A stretch of DNA of 64,000 bases from CBDDLD01 sp965230605 (GCA_965230605.1 CBDDLD010000004.1:620001-684000), one strand, 5' to 3'. Counted from the stretch's first letter, positions 43,724 through 52,015 are shown. Program-made: numbers and translations. Notes: a model not told the origin generated them from the sequence alone.

Positions 43724-44245
43724 TTATTTAATTTCTAGGCTTTTCATTATGGCTTCTCCAGCTTTAATATATTTATCAAAATCTGTTTCAGTAGCCGTAT
43801 AGGTTAGGATATAAGCGGTACCATCTTTAAGAAAAATTTGTTGCTTGAATTTTAATTTTGTACCGCTGAACTCAGCCTTCCAGATAAGCTCTCTAGTATC
43901 TTCAGCACGCACTTTAACAGGGTCGTTAGAAATAACATTAGCATTAGGGATCTGCACTTTTATTTGCTCTAGCGAAAGATTAATATACTCTTTCAAGCTT
44001 AAGTTTCTACCACCTAAATTTTCAACTGAAAGGTTAACACTTTCCCTGAAGCTATCTTCTTTCTGTGACTCTATGTTAGCTAAAATGCTGAATTGTACTG
44101 CAGGTTGTGTTTTTTGAGTTGTCACTTCCCAATCAGATGGATACTCTATAGCATACTTATCATTTGAGAAGGTTTTATTGTCTTGAGCCACTAGTATAGT
44201 TGAACACAAGCAAAGGGCAATTAAATAAATAGATTTTAATTTCAT
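43724..44245 (-). CDS. Exported PsbP/DcrB-like protein
   Basis: A 173-residue protein with a signal peptide (about 1-20, ending ILVAQ). The mature part begins NKTFSNDKYAIEYPSDWEV, the common start of PsbP/DcrB/DUF1795-like domains. It continues with QFSILANIESQKEDSFRESVNLSVENL and ends with TAYILTYTATETDFDKYIKAGEAIMKSLEI. The fold is a small antiparallel beta domain of unknown function. A periplasmic protein inside a cytoplasmic catabolic operon is unexpected; it could sense or bind a pathway-related compound. It is 12 bases from the dehydrogenase gene. Confidence 0.75.
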   Translation of the reverse strand: MKLKSIYLIALCLCSTILVAQDNKTFSNDKYAIEYPSDWEVTTQKTQPAVQFSILANIESQKEDSFRESVNLSVENLGGRNLSLKEYINLSLEQIKVQIPNANVISNDPVKVRAEDTRELIWKAEFSGTKLKFKQQIFLKDGTAYILTYTATETDFDKYIKAGEAIMKSLEIK

Positions 44246-44257
44246 AATAGTTAATTT

Positions 44258-45697
44258 TTAATATTTGATACATATATTTTTCGGTTCAGTAAAAAACCGT
44301 AACGCTTCAAAACCACCCTCTCTGCCAACTCCAGAAGCTTTTACACCGCCAAAAGGTGTTCTTAGGTCGCGCATCATCCAGGTGTTCACCCAAACAATTC
44401 CCGCTTGTAATTGATGACTTATTCGCATTGTTCTTTTAATATTGTTGGTCCATAGTGTTGCAGACAAGCCATATTTTACCTTGTTAGCCATTTGTAGCAC
44501 TTCATCCTCTCTATGGAAAGGCATTATAGTCACTACTGGACCAAATATCTCTTCCTGATTTACCCGACATTCATCACTATCTACCTCAATGACTGTAGGT
44601 TCCAGATAATAACCATTTTCATAACCTTCCACAGTAATACGATTGCCACCACAGAGTACTTTGCCGTTTTCTTCTTTAGCGATCTCTATGTATTCTATTA
44701 CTTTTTCTAGATGCGATTGAGAAACTAGAGCACCGATATTCGTTTCTGAATTGGCAGGATGACCAATTTCTAGTTGCTTGACCTTGTTTACAAAGTCTTT
44801 TTTAAATTGATTATAGATAGACTTCTCAACAAAGATGCGACTTCCACAAAGGCAAATTTGTCCCTGATTTGCAAAAGAAGAACGTACTGTGGTATCTAAC
44901 ATATCCTCATAATCGCAGTCAGCAAATATGATATTTGGATTTTTTCCACCCAACTCTAATGATAGTTTCTTAAACATCGGCGCTGCTGTTTTAGCAATAT
45001 GCTCTCCTGTTGCAGTACCTCCTGTGAATGAAATGGCCTTAATATCCGGGTGTTCTATAATGGCCTGACCAGTAGTTTTCCCCAATCCATGAACAATATT
45101 CAAAACACCTTTAGGTAAGCCAGCCTCATTGCATAGTTTTCCTAGAAGAAAAGCAGTCATTGGTGTAACTTCACTGGGTTTAGCCACCACACAATTACCG
45201 GCAGCTAATGCCGGAGCAATTTTCCAGGTAAAAAGATAAAGCGGGAGATTCCAGGGAGAAATACACCCTACAACACCTATAGGTTGCCTTAAGGTATAGT
45301 TGATAGCATTTTGACCAACACTTTCATGGCTTTCACTAGCAAATTGTGTAATAGCGTTACCAAAAAAGCGAAAATTACTCGCTGCTCTCGGAATATCCAC
45401 TGCTTTAGCTAAGCTCACAGGTTTTCCATTGTCTATACTTTCAGCTTCTGCAAAGTGTTGGAGATTAGCTTCAAGCAATTCAGATATTTTAATAAGGATT
45501 CTACTGCGCTCCTCTAGTGTGGTCTGAGACCAAACAGGAAAAGCCGATTTAGCAGCGATATAGGCATTTTCCACATCGGTTTTTGATGAGTTAGGAATCT
45601 GCCCATATATCTCACCATTTGCCGGACAATAATTATCGATCCAATGATTGTCTACAGGATCATGAAACTTACCATTTATGTAGTTTTGGATAGTCAT
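44258..45697 (-). CDS. 2-aminomuconate semialdehyde dehydrogenase (ALDH family)
   Basis: A 479-residue NAD-dependent aldehyde dehydrogenase. The nucleophile is Cys282 in NQGQICLCGSR and the general base Glu248 in LSLELGGKNP. CISPWNLPLYLFTWKIAPALAAGN and the C-terminal GREGGFEALRFFTEPKNICIK are typical of hydroxymuconic/aminomuconic semialdehyde dehydrogenases. It oxidises the product of ACMSD to 2-aminomuconate. It directly abuts the RidA-type gene upstream, which encodes the next step, so the substrate assignment rests on both similarity and context. Confidence 0.9.
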   Translation of the reverse strand: MTIQNYINGKFHDPVDNHWIDNYCPANGEIYGQIPNSSKTDVENAYIAAKSAFPVWSQTTLEERSRILIKISELLEANLQHFAEAESIDNGKPVSLAKAVDIPRAASNFRFFGNAITQFASESHESVGQNAINYTLRQPIGVVGCISPWNLPLYLFTWKIAPALAAGNCVVAKPSEVTPMTAFLLGKLCNEAGLPKGVLNIVHGLGKTTGQAIIEHPDIKAISFTGGTATGEHIAKTAAPMFKKLSLELGGKNPNIIFADCDYEDMLDTTVRSSFANQGQICLCGSRIFVEKSIYNQFKKDFVNKVKQLEIGHPANSETNIGALVSQSHLEKVIEYIEIAKEENGKVLCGGNRITVEGYENGYYLEPTVIEVDSDECRVNQEEIFGPVVTIMPFHREDEVLQMANKVKYGLSATLWTNNIKRTMRISHQLQAGIVWVNTWMMRDLRTPFGGVKASGVGREGGFEALRFFTEPKNICIKY

Positions 45698-46102
45698 TTA
45701 TTGTTTTTTGTAAGCCATGACTTTAATTTCAACAACTAGGTCTGGGTGAGGTAGTTGATGTACGGCTACTGTAGTTCTGGCTGGTCCGGTTTCTTTGTTG
45801 AAAAACTCCGCATAGGCTTTATTATAACCTGCAAAGTCATTCATATTAACCAAAAAAGAAGTCACGTCTACAACATCGGCCATAGTCGCTCCTTCTTTTG
45901 CTAAATTCTTTTCTATATTCTTCAGGACTTCCCGAGTTTGTACTTCTATATTTAAACGTTTGGTCCCCATTTCGTCTATAATATCCACACCTGCAATAGT
46001 ATTGTCTGGTCGCCTAGAGCTTGTGCCAGAAACGAAAATAAAATCACCTGCACGTTTTGTATGAGGATAGGCACCTCTTGGCGTTACAATGTTTTGACTC
46101 AT
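45698..46102 (-). CDS. RidA-family protein, probable 2-aminomuconate deaminase
   Basis: A 134-residue member of the YjgF/YER057c/UK114 (Rid) family. RAGDFIFVSGTSSRRPDNTIAG, QTREVLKNIEKNLAKEGATMADVVDVTSFLVNMNDF and GPARTTVAVHQLPHPDLVVEIKVMAYK are family blocks; the arginine in GPARTT binds substrate carboxylates. Rid proteins hydrolyse enamine/imine intermediates, and a subgroup hydrolyses 2-aminomuconate to 4-oxalocrotonate. Its place between kmo and the semialdehyde dehydrogenase gene supports that role. Confidence 0.88.
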   Translation of the reverse strand: MSQNIVTPRGAYPHTKRAGDFIFVSGTSSRRPDNTIAGVDIIDEMGTKRLNIEVQTREVLKNIEKNLAKEGATMADVVDVTSFLVNMNDFAGYNKAYAEFFNKETGPARTTVAVHQLPHPDLVVEIKVMAYKKQ

Positions 46103-46121
46103 CTTATTAGATTTTAGACTC

Positions 46122-47522
46122 TTAGTGTTTCATGGTTTTTGCCACTTTGTCTTCATCAAGAATCTCTTTAGTTTCTTTTTTAATTTGTTTTAGTATAGCA
46201 TTTAGATCTGCATCCGTTTTTAGTTCTCCATCTGCTAACATATTTAAAATGGCTTTATCTTGAGCCCTTCCTTTTAACATGGCCTCTTGGTAACCAATCT
46301 GCTCATTAAATGTTACTAAGGAGTATTTTGAAGAATACGCATCGGGGAAATGTTCTTCTAAAGCCATCTCTAATTTACGCTTTTCCTGAAATATAGGGTT
46401 GGCTACATGATCCTTCATCTCATGAAAATTATCTATCGCCAAATCTGCTATGGCGTCTGTGTCTTTTTTTCTTGTTTTTTCATAGGCTTTAAAAACCGTT
46501 TCCCAATTACCTTCATGCTTATCTAAGATAGCATCAAACTCAACTACATCTTCAAAAGACGCATTCATGCCTTGACCATAAAACGGAACGATGGCATGCG
46601 CAGCATCTCCCATAAGTAAAGTATTTCCTTTATAATGCCAGGGTGAACATTTTATAGTGCCTAAAGGAGAAGTTGGGTTGTCAAAAAAGTCTTCCACTAA
46701 ATTAGGCATCAGTTCTAAGGCATCCGGAAATTCCTTTTTGAAGAACTCCATCACTATCTCAGGAGTGGTTAGATTATTGAAATTATACGTGCCTTCATCA
46801 TAACTTAGGAATAGGGTTACAGTAAAGCTGCCATCTAAATTAGGAAGTGCGATGACCATAAAATCACCTCTTGGCCAAATATGTAATGCATTTTTAAAGG
46901 TCTTATAACTACCATCATCATTAGGTAAAATAGTAAGTTCCTTGTATCCGTGAGTTAAATAATCTTGAGAGAAACTGAATAAGAACTTACGCTCTAAATA
47001 ATAGCTTTGCCTTAACACTGATCCGGCACCATCAGTAGCAATTATAACATCGGCATCTTCTGCAAACTTCTCTTTTGTGTTATAGTCGTAGAAGTAAGCT
47101 ACTGTTTTTTCAAAATCGACACGTTGACATGTTTTGTTAAAGTGAATAGCGACATTACTATGCGCTTCTGCTTCGTCGAGTAGTAATGCGTTTAAACCAC
47201 CTCTTGAGATGGAATTGATATACTCATGGTCTCTACCACTATAGTTAGACATCTTGGTATTCCCTGCTTTATCATGAAGCATTCTGCCATGCATAGGAAT
47301 ACATAAAGCTTTCACTTTTTCTTCTATGCCTACTAGTTTCATTCCTTTATTACCTCGATCTGAAAATGCTAAATTGATAGAACGTCCGGCACTAATATCT
47401 ACTTTACGAAGGTCTGGGCGTTTTTCATAAACAGTGACATTATAACCCCGCTGTCCCAAACGCAATGCTAAAAGACTACCGCAAAGTCCGGCTCCTATAA
47501 TAATGATGTTTTGTTGTTTCAT
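46122..47522 (-). CDS. kmo: Kynurenine 3-monooxygenase
   Basis: A 466-residue FAD-dependent aromatic hydroxylase that converts L-kynurenine to 3-hydroxykynurenine with NADPH and O2. The FAD motif IIGAGLCGSLLALRLGQRGYNVTVYEKRPD is at the N-terminus; the middle has a DG motif (IIATDGAGS) and LLMGDAAHAIVPFYGQGMNASFED near residue 290. Unlike the eukaryotic form it shows no strong C-terminal membrane helix. It sits just downstream of kynU and the small PH-like gene, whose stop overlaps its start by four bases. Confidence 0.95.
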   Translation of the reverse strand: MKQQNIIIIGAGLCGSLLALRLGQRGYNVTVYEKRPDLRKVDISAGRSINLAFSDRGNKGMKLVGIEEKVKALCIPMHGRMLHDKAGNTKMSNYSGRDHEYINSISRGGLNALLLDEAEAHSNVAIHFNKTCQRVDFEKTVAYFYDYNTKEKFAEDADVIIATDGAGSVLRQSYYLERKFLFSFSQDYLTHGYKELTILPNDDGSYKTFKNALHIWPRGDFMVIALPNLDGSFTVTLFLSYDEGTYNFNNLTTPEIVMEFFKKEFPDALELMPNLVEDFFDNPTSPLGTIKCSPWHYKGNTLLMGDAAHAIVPFYGQGMNASFEDVVEFDAILDKHEGNWETVFKAYEKTRKKDTDAIADLAIDNFHEMKDHVANPIFQEKRKLEMALEEHFPDAYSSKYSLVTFNEQIGYQEAMLKGRAQDKAILNMLADGELKTDADLNAILKQIKKETKEILDEDKVAKTMKH

Positions 47523-47809
47523 GTTTTAAGGTGTGCGTTTAAGGTCTTCTTAAGATGTTGAATCTCGTCAAATGTTATTCTAAAACTTTTTAAGCCAATA
47601 TGTCTTTTATTGTTATTTATATCAATGAAATCAACTCTATTGTCCATCGAATTATATTTTATCGTGGAAAAATCTTTATAAACAACATTGCAGATTACTT
47701 TATTAGCAATTGTTAAAATAATTCTTTTATCTGTAATTATTAACTCATCTATTTTCTTTCTCACAAAAAAGAATAATGCAGATAAAAAGGATGCACTTTG
47801 GGAAATCAT
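47519..47809 (-). CDS. Small PH-like domain protein, probable 5' truncation
   Basis: A 96-residue frame with a hydrophobic segment (about 7-17, FLSALFFFV) and a bacterial PH-like part: KKIDELIITDKRIILTI, YKDFSTIKYNSM and FRITFDEIQHLKKTL. In the same frame, upstream of the ATG at 47809, the codons still encode EQEILIISKKSELNFLEG, a plausible N-terminal strand, but no start codon is found before a stop. An ATG at 47863-47865 is out of frame by one base; inserting a single G after it would give MEQEILIISKKSEL in frame. So the natural start may have been lost by a one-base deletion, or the sequence has an error. The function is unknown. The stop overlaps kmo. Confidence 0.55.
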   Translation of the reverse strand: MISQSASFLSALFFFVRKKIDELIITDKRIILTIANKVICNVVYKDFSTIKYNSMDNRVDFIDINNNKRHIGLKSFRITFDEIQHLKKTLNAHLKT

Positions 47810-47885
47810 TCCTTCTAAAAAATTCAGTTCTGATTTTTTACTTATTATTAGAATTTCTTGCTCATTTTTTATGGTCTCTCAGAGT

Positions 47886-49163
47886 TTATGAATTTTCATT
47901 GAGAATCATTTTCAATCGTTCTACTATGTTGTGGATGTCTACATAAGAGTTGTATAGTGGCACAGGCGCACAACGAATAACATCGGGTTCGCGCCAATCT
48001 GTGATAACTCCGGCTTCCATCAATTTGTTGTGTAGACTTCGGTCTGCATTTTTAACTTGAATCGATAATTGGCAACCACGTTCTTCTGGGTTCGAAGGGG
48101 TAATAATTCGGATATGTTCATTATTCAATTGGTGGATTAAAAACTCGAAATACCCCGTTAGATGTTTCGACTTTGCTATAAGATTATCCATACCAGCTTC
48201 ATTAAAAACATCCAAAGATGCTTTTATTGCTGCCATTGATAGAATAGGTGGGTTGCTTAATTGCCATCCTTCTGCTCCGGGAAGCACGTCAAAATCATCA
48301 CGCATTTTAAATCGTGTTTCTTTATTATGACTCCACCAGCCTGTAAATCGATTTAAGTCTTTATTATAAGCATGACGTTCATGAACAAAACACCCACTAA
48401 GACTTCCGGGTCCGGAATTCAGATATTTGTAACTGCACCATATTGCAAAATCTGCTCCTGAATTGTGTAAATCTAAGTTCACATTTCCGGCACCATGAGC
48501 ACAATCGAACCCAACAACGCATCCATACTGATGACCTAATTCGGTAATGCGTTTTAAGTCAAAATATTGCCCTGTGTAATAGTTGACGCCACCAATCATA
48601 ATTAGTGCTATTTCGTCACCTTGTTCTTCTAATATAGCCTCAAGGTCTTCATAACGTGCCAGTTCTTCATTTTCTCTAGACGACCATAGGATCAAGCCTT
48701 CTTTGTCATCGTAACCATGATGTCTGAGCTGAGACTCTACAGCGTATTTATCTGATGGAAAAGCATCCCCTTCAATTAGTATTTTATAGCGTTGAGGTGT
48801 AGGCCTGTAAAACGATACCATCATCAGGTGTAAATTGGTAGTGAGCGTATTCATAACAATCACTTCAATAGGTTTGGCACCTACGATCTTGGCCATATTA
48901 TCTGTAAGGAATTCATGATAAGGGAGCCAAGGATTTTTACCTTCAGTATGGCCTTCGACACCTAAGTCTGCCCAGTCTTCGAGCTCTTGCTCGATATAGG
49001 ACTTCGTAATTTTGGGTTGTAAACCCAAAGAATTTCCGCATAAGTAAATGGCTTCAGTTCCATCAGAATGTTTAGGAATGTGAAATTGAGCTCTAAACTT
49101 AGCTAATTTATCATTTTCGTCTTGCTGCTGTGCATAATCAAGACCGGTTTTGTATGTAGACAA
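47886..49163 (-). CDS. kynU: Kynureninase
   Basis: A PLP-dependent hydrolase (425 residues from the chosen start) that splits 3-hydroxykynurenine to 3-hydroxyanthranilate and alanine. The cofactor lysine is Lys246 in WCSYKYLNSGPGS, the Asp in VGFDCAHGAGN binds the ring nitrogen, and YLCGNSLGLQPK near the N-terminus is typical. The frame is open to a TTG at 49190, but the exact promoter element at 49188-49195 overlaps that codon. The in-frame TTG at 49163 (MSTYKTGLDYAQ) is therefore chosen; no ATG is available before the conserved region. It is the first gene of the kynurenine operon. Confidence 0.93.
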   Translation of the reverse strand: MSTYKTGLDYAQQQDENDKLAKFRAQFHIPKHSDGTEAIYLCGNSLGLQPKITKSYIEQELEDWADLGVEGHTEGKNPWLPYHEFLTDNMAKIVGAKPIEVIVMNTLTTNLHLMMVSFYRPTPQRYKILIEGDAFPSDKYAVESQLRHHGYDDKEGLILWSSRENEELARYEDLEAILEEQGDEIALIMIGGVNYYTGQYFDLKRITELGHQYGCVVGFDCAHGAGNVNLDLHNSGADFAIWCSYKYLNSGPGSLSGCFVHERHAYNKDLNRFTGWWSHNKETRFKMRDDFDVLPGAEGWQLSNPPILSMAAIKASLDVFNEAGMDNLIAKSKHLTGYFEFLIHQLNNEHIRIITPSNPEERGCQLSIQVKNADRSLHNKLMEAGVITDWREPDVIRCAPVPLYNSYVDIHNIVERLKMILNENS

Positions 49164-49187
49164 AGGTTGATTTTTTTCGATTTGTAA

Positions 49188-49195
49188 CAAAAATA
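49188..49195 (-). promoter_or_regulatory. Bacteroidota -7 promoter element for the kynurenine operon
   Basis: TATTTTTG on the minus strand, an exact TAnnTTTG match 25 bases before the TTG at 49163. It is divergent from the iron-sulfur gene. Confidence 0.5.
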
Positions 49196-49270
49196 AGAAT
49201 TAAAGTTGAGGGATGGAAAGGCAAAAAAACCGATCGTTTTTTGTTGTATCTTTATGTAAAAACTGGAAAT

Positions 49271-49690
49271 ATGGGTAAAACAAAAGAATATTCTAACGGA
49301 GAAGCTACTATAGTCTGGGAAGCAGAGAAGTGTATCCATTCGGCAATTTGTGTTAAAGGCTTACCAGATGTCTTTCAACCTAAAGAGCGACCATGGATAA
49401 AAATCGACGCAGCAAGCACAGAAGCATTAGTAAATCAGGTGAAGCAGTGTCCATCTGGCGCTTTAAGTTTTTATATGAATGATGCCAAAGATAATACATC
49501 TCATTCTTTAGAGACTAAAGTAGAAGTTATGGAAAATGGACCACTTCTTGTTTATGGGACGTTAAATGTGACACACAAAGACGGCACTTCTGAAACAAAA
49601 AATAGAACAACAGCATTTTGTCGATGTGGTGCTTCAAATAACAAGCCTTACTGCGACGGTGCACATGTTGATAGAGGATTTGTGGGATAA
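49271..49690 (+). CDS. Iron-sulfur protein: YjdI-type Fer4 domain fused to CDGSH domain
   Basis: A 139-residue two-domain protein. The N-terminal part (about 1-70) is a mono-cluster ferredoxin-like domain of the YjdI type, with Cys21, Cys27 and Cys60 (EKCIHSAICVKGLPDVF and VKQCPSGALSF). The C-terminal part is a CDGSH domain, with Cys117, Cys119, Cys128 and His132 (FCRCGASNNKPYCDGAH), the 3Cys-1His ligands of a labile [2Fe-2S] cluster. It is likely an electron carrier or redox sensor in the cytoplasm. The start at 49271 is preferred over an open frame 10 codons longer, because a TATCTTTA promoter-like element (49247-49254) lies there. Confidence 0.88.
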   Translation: MGKTKEYSNGEATIVWEAEKCIHSAICVKGLPDVFQPKERPWIKIDAASTEALVNQVKQCPSGALSFYMNDAKDNTSHSLETKVEVMENGPLLVYGTLNVTHKDGTSETKNRTTAFCRCGASNNKPYCDGAHVDRGFVG

Positions 49691-49715
49691 AAAAAGCGCT
49701 TTGATAACAAAGCGC
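49690..49715 (-). terminator. Probable terminator of the minus-strand lipoprotein gene
   Basis: A perfect hairpin, GCGCTTTG (49696-49703), ATAA loop, CAAAGCGC (49708-49715). The T-run is on the minus strand only (complement of the A-run 49690-49695), so it should stop leftward transcription from the lipoprotein gene while lying against the end of the plus-strand gene. Confidence 0.65.
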
Positions 49716-49744
49716 AGGTGAAAATATATAGACGCATAAAGCGG

Positions 49745-49804
49745 AAATGTATTATATATACGAACTAAGTCGTTCTTTAGATCATATACTTACACAATAC
49801 ATTT
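49745..49804. repeat. Intergenic inverted repeat
   Basis: A perfect 9-base inverted pair, AAATGTATT (49745-49753) and AATACATTT (49796-49804), encloses 42 A/T-rich bases with a small inner inverted pair (GAAC / GTTC at 49762-49775). No gene is present; it could be a decayed repeat or an untranslated RNA structure. Confidence 0.35.
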
Positions 49805-49834
49805 CAAAAGTAATGCCAAAAATTAAAAAAGGGG

Positions 49835-50518
49835 TTAATCTAATGTCACTTCTACGTTAGTGAAGTTTAAATTCCAGTTCCCTTCTGCTTTTTTATGGTC
49901 TATTGCGATCTTTATACCGTTGAAATCTTTGTAATTTTCAAACGTCGTTGTTAGTGATGGTTCTTCAGAATTTCCTTGTCTGAACACCCATTCTTTGATC
50001 ATATAATTGTCATCATAAAAGATGTCGTAGGCGTCACCAGGCGTATAGCCTCCTTCAGAAGCATAAGTAATTGTAATCATATTCATTTCTGATTGACTTA
50101 TCGGAGCTGTTTGTTTTTTAGGTTCAGAAAGCTCAGCTGAACTATCCCAAACCAATTGAAATGGTACAAGTAACCAATATTTGTCATTTATGAATGCTCT
50201 ATCTGCAGGTATGTTTGTACTATCCATTTCACTTCTAACATAGTCGAAGTTTCGGTCACCCATGGCCATTTGAATACGATCTTTTTTTGGTTCCCATGTC
50301 CATGCTCTACCGTTTCCCTTTACAGTGTCTCTATCGACCTGAAAGGTGAATTTAATTTTGGATACATTTTTCCAATTTTCAAAACCGTGAGCATTCGCAA
50401 TTTTTTCGGCAATTGTTAACTCTGGTTTCTCAACATCTACATTAGTTTCTTTTTGGTCTGATTTACAGGAGGTAAATACTAACAGTACTATAATCATTAA
50501 GGATATGGCTCTCATCAT
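49835..50518 (-). CDS. Hypothetical lipoprotein
   Basis: A 227-residue protein with a lipoprotein signal (lipobox LLVFTSC, Cys near 18). The mature part begins with an acidic linker (KETNVDVEKPELT) and then IAEKIANAHGFENWKNVSKIKFTFQVDRD, followed by alternating beta strands such as GNGRAWTWEPKKDRIQM, ITITYASEGGYTPGDAYDIFYDDNYMIKEWVFRQG and TTTFENYKDFNGIKIAIDHK. The pattern suggests a LolA/LolB-like half-barrel, which is inference. I do not recognise a specific function. Two adjacent ATGs are possible at the start. Confidence 0.72.
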   Translation of the reverse strand: MMRAISLMIIVLLVFTSCKSDQKETNVDVEKPELTIAEKIANAHGFENWKNVSKIKFTFQVDRDTVKGNGRAWTWEPKKDRIQMAMGDRNFDYVRSEMDSTNIPADRAFINDKYWLLVPFQLVWDSSAELSEPKKQTAPISQSEMNMITITYASEGGYTPGDAYDIFYDDNYMIKEWVFRQGNSEEPSLTTTFENYKDFNGIKIAIDHKKAEGNWNLNFTNVEVTLD

Positions 50519-50540
50519 TTAAAGTTGTTTATTTTTATGA

Positions 50541-50548
50541 CAAATTTA
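50541..50548 (-). promoter_or_regulatory. Bacteroidota -7 promoter element for the lipoprotein gene
   Basis: TAAATTTG on the minus strand, an exact match 23 bases before the ATG at 50518, in the 37-base gap to the divergent methyltransferase gene. Confidence 0.5.
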
Positions 50549-50555
50549 AAGAACC

Positions 50556-51356
50556 ATGTCTAAGAATGATAATTATTTTGAAGTAAATAAAGCCACTTGG
50601 AATCAAAAAGTTGCTGTGCATGTAAAGAGTGAAATGTATGATATGGAAGCTTTTAAGGCTGGGAAATCGTCATTAATGTCCTATGAGTTGGAGGCTCTAG
50701 GCGATGTTAATGGTAAGTCGCTATTACATTTACAATGTCATTTTGGACAAGATACACTCAGCTGGAGTAGGATGGGAGCTAAATGTATGGGTATAGATAT
50801 TAGTAATGAGGCTATCGCTTTAGCCAAATCGCTTAATTCGGAATTAGGGCTAGATGCAGAGTTTGTATGTTGTAATGTTTTAGATACTTCTAAGTATGTT
50901 TCAGATGTTTTTGATATTGTATTTACGAGCTACGGTACCATAGGCTGGTTGCCGGATTTAAAACCATGGGCTAAGATGATTAGTGAGCGTTTAAAACCCG
51001 GAGGGACTTTTTACATTGCTGAATTTCATCCCATCGTTTGGATGTTCGATTATGTATCAGGAAAATCGGTATTACGTTATGGTTATCAACAAGATGAGGT
51101 GATCTATGAAGAATATGAAGGCACATACGCGGATCAATCTGATAAAATGGTAAGTAAAGAGTATGGCTGGAATCACGGTTTAAGTGAAGTCATTAATTCA
51201 CTTATAGAAGTAGGACTTCGAATAGACTACTTAAATGAACACGATGAAAGTCCTTATAATGTTTTACCAGAACTTGAAAAATCAAGCTCTGGTATGTATG
51301 TTACTAAGGATAATCTGTATCCTCTAATATTTGAACTTAAAGCGACTAAGCTTTAG
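50556..51356 (+). CDS. SAM-dependent class I methyltransferase
   Basis: A 266-residue soluble methyltransferase. Motif I reads SLLHLQCHFGQDTLSWSRMGAKCMGIDISNEAIALAK, with LQCHFGQD in place of the usual glycine loop; this variant marks a family of small-molecule or ubiE-like methyltransferases in Bacteroidota. FDIVFTSYGTIGWLPDLKPWAKMISERLKPGGTFYIAEFHP is the acceptor side. The substrate is unknown. The stop shares four bases (TTAG) with the convergent msrA stop. Confidence 0.82.
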   Translation: MSKNDNYFEVNKATWNQKVAVHVKSEMYDMEAFKAGKSSLMSYELEALGDVNGKSLLHLQCHFGQDTLSWSRMGAKCMGIDISNEAIALAKSLNSELGLDAEFVCCNVLDTSKYVSDVFDIVFTSYGTIGWLPDLKPWAKMISERLKPGGTFYIAEFHPIVWMFDYVSGKSVLRYGYQQDEVIYEEYEGTYADQSDKMVSKEYGWNHGLSEVINSLIEVGLRIDYLNEHDESPYNVLPELEKSSSGMYVTKDNLYPLIFELKATKL

Positions 51357-52015
51357 TGTTTGTCATTTTTCTTTAAAAGCTCAGGAAACTTAGCCTTAAA
51401 ACGATTTAACCTTGGAATAGATACTTTTCTTATGTAAGGCTGATTAGGGTGTAATTTTTCATAGTTTTGATGATAAGCTTCCGCCACCCAAAACTTTTGA
51501 AATGGATAGATTTCAGCTGCTACAGTCTTGCCTAACTTTTTTGCTAACGCTGCTTTTTTCTCAGTAATGATTTTCTTTTGTTCATCATTTTGAAAGAAAA
51601 TTATGGATCTGTATTGGGGTCCTCTATCCGGGCCTTGTCCATTGACTTGTGTTGGATTTTGAGATCCAAAGTAGACATCGACTAAGCTGGCAAAACTCAC
51701 CACATTTGGATCGTAGATCACTTCAACAGCTTCGGCATGTCCGGTTCTTTGTGTATTACTTTCTTCGTAAGTTGGGTTTTTAGTAAACCCTCCAGAGTAA
51801 CCACTAATAACTTCATCGACCCCTTTTACGCTTTCGTAAATGGCCTCAACACACCAAAAACAACCACTGGCAAAATAGGCTCTGGCTTTACCATCTTTAA
51901 GAGGTACTACTACAGGATCTGCATCAATAACAGCTTGTTGTTTCGGATTAACTTGTGCGACATTATTGCAACTAAACAGTAATGCAATAACACACGTATA
52001 CAATAAATTTTTCAT
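51353..52015 (-). CDS. msrA: Peptide-methionine (S)-S-oxide reductase, lipoprotein form
   Basis: A 220-residue MsrA that repairs oxidised methionine in proteins. The nucleophile is Cys52 in FASGCFWCVEAIYE, and GYSGG, YEESNTQRTGHAEAVEVIYDP and FWVAEAYHQNYEKLHPNQPYI are family blocks. The N-terminus is a lipoprotein-type signal (ALLFSCNN), so this copy works in the periplasm, where it may protect exported proteins. The length is that of MsrA plus signal. No MsrB is fused or adjacent. Confidence 0.94.
   Translation of the reverse strand: MKNLLYTCVIALLFSCNNVAQVNPKQQAVIDADPVVVPLKDGKARAYFASGCFWCVEAIYESVKGVDEVISGYSGGFTKNPTYEESNTQRTGHAEAVEVIYDPNVVSFASLVDVYFGSQNPTQVNGQGPDRGPQYRSIIFFQNDEQKKIITEKKAALAKKLGKTVAAEIYPFQKFWVAEAYHQNYEKLHPNQPYIRKVSIPRLNRFKAKFPELLKKNDKH

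Noticed and set aside
41308..49195. Kynurenine operon as a recently transferred island
   Set aside because: Base composition and promoter style look like the neighbours, and no integrase, repeat or tRNA boundary is present.
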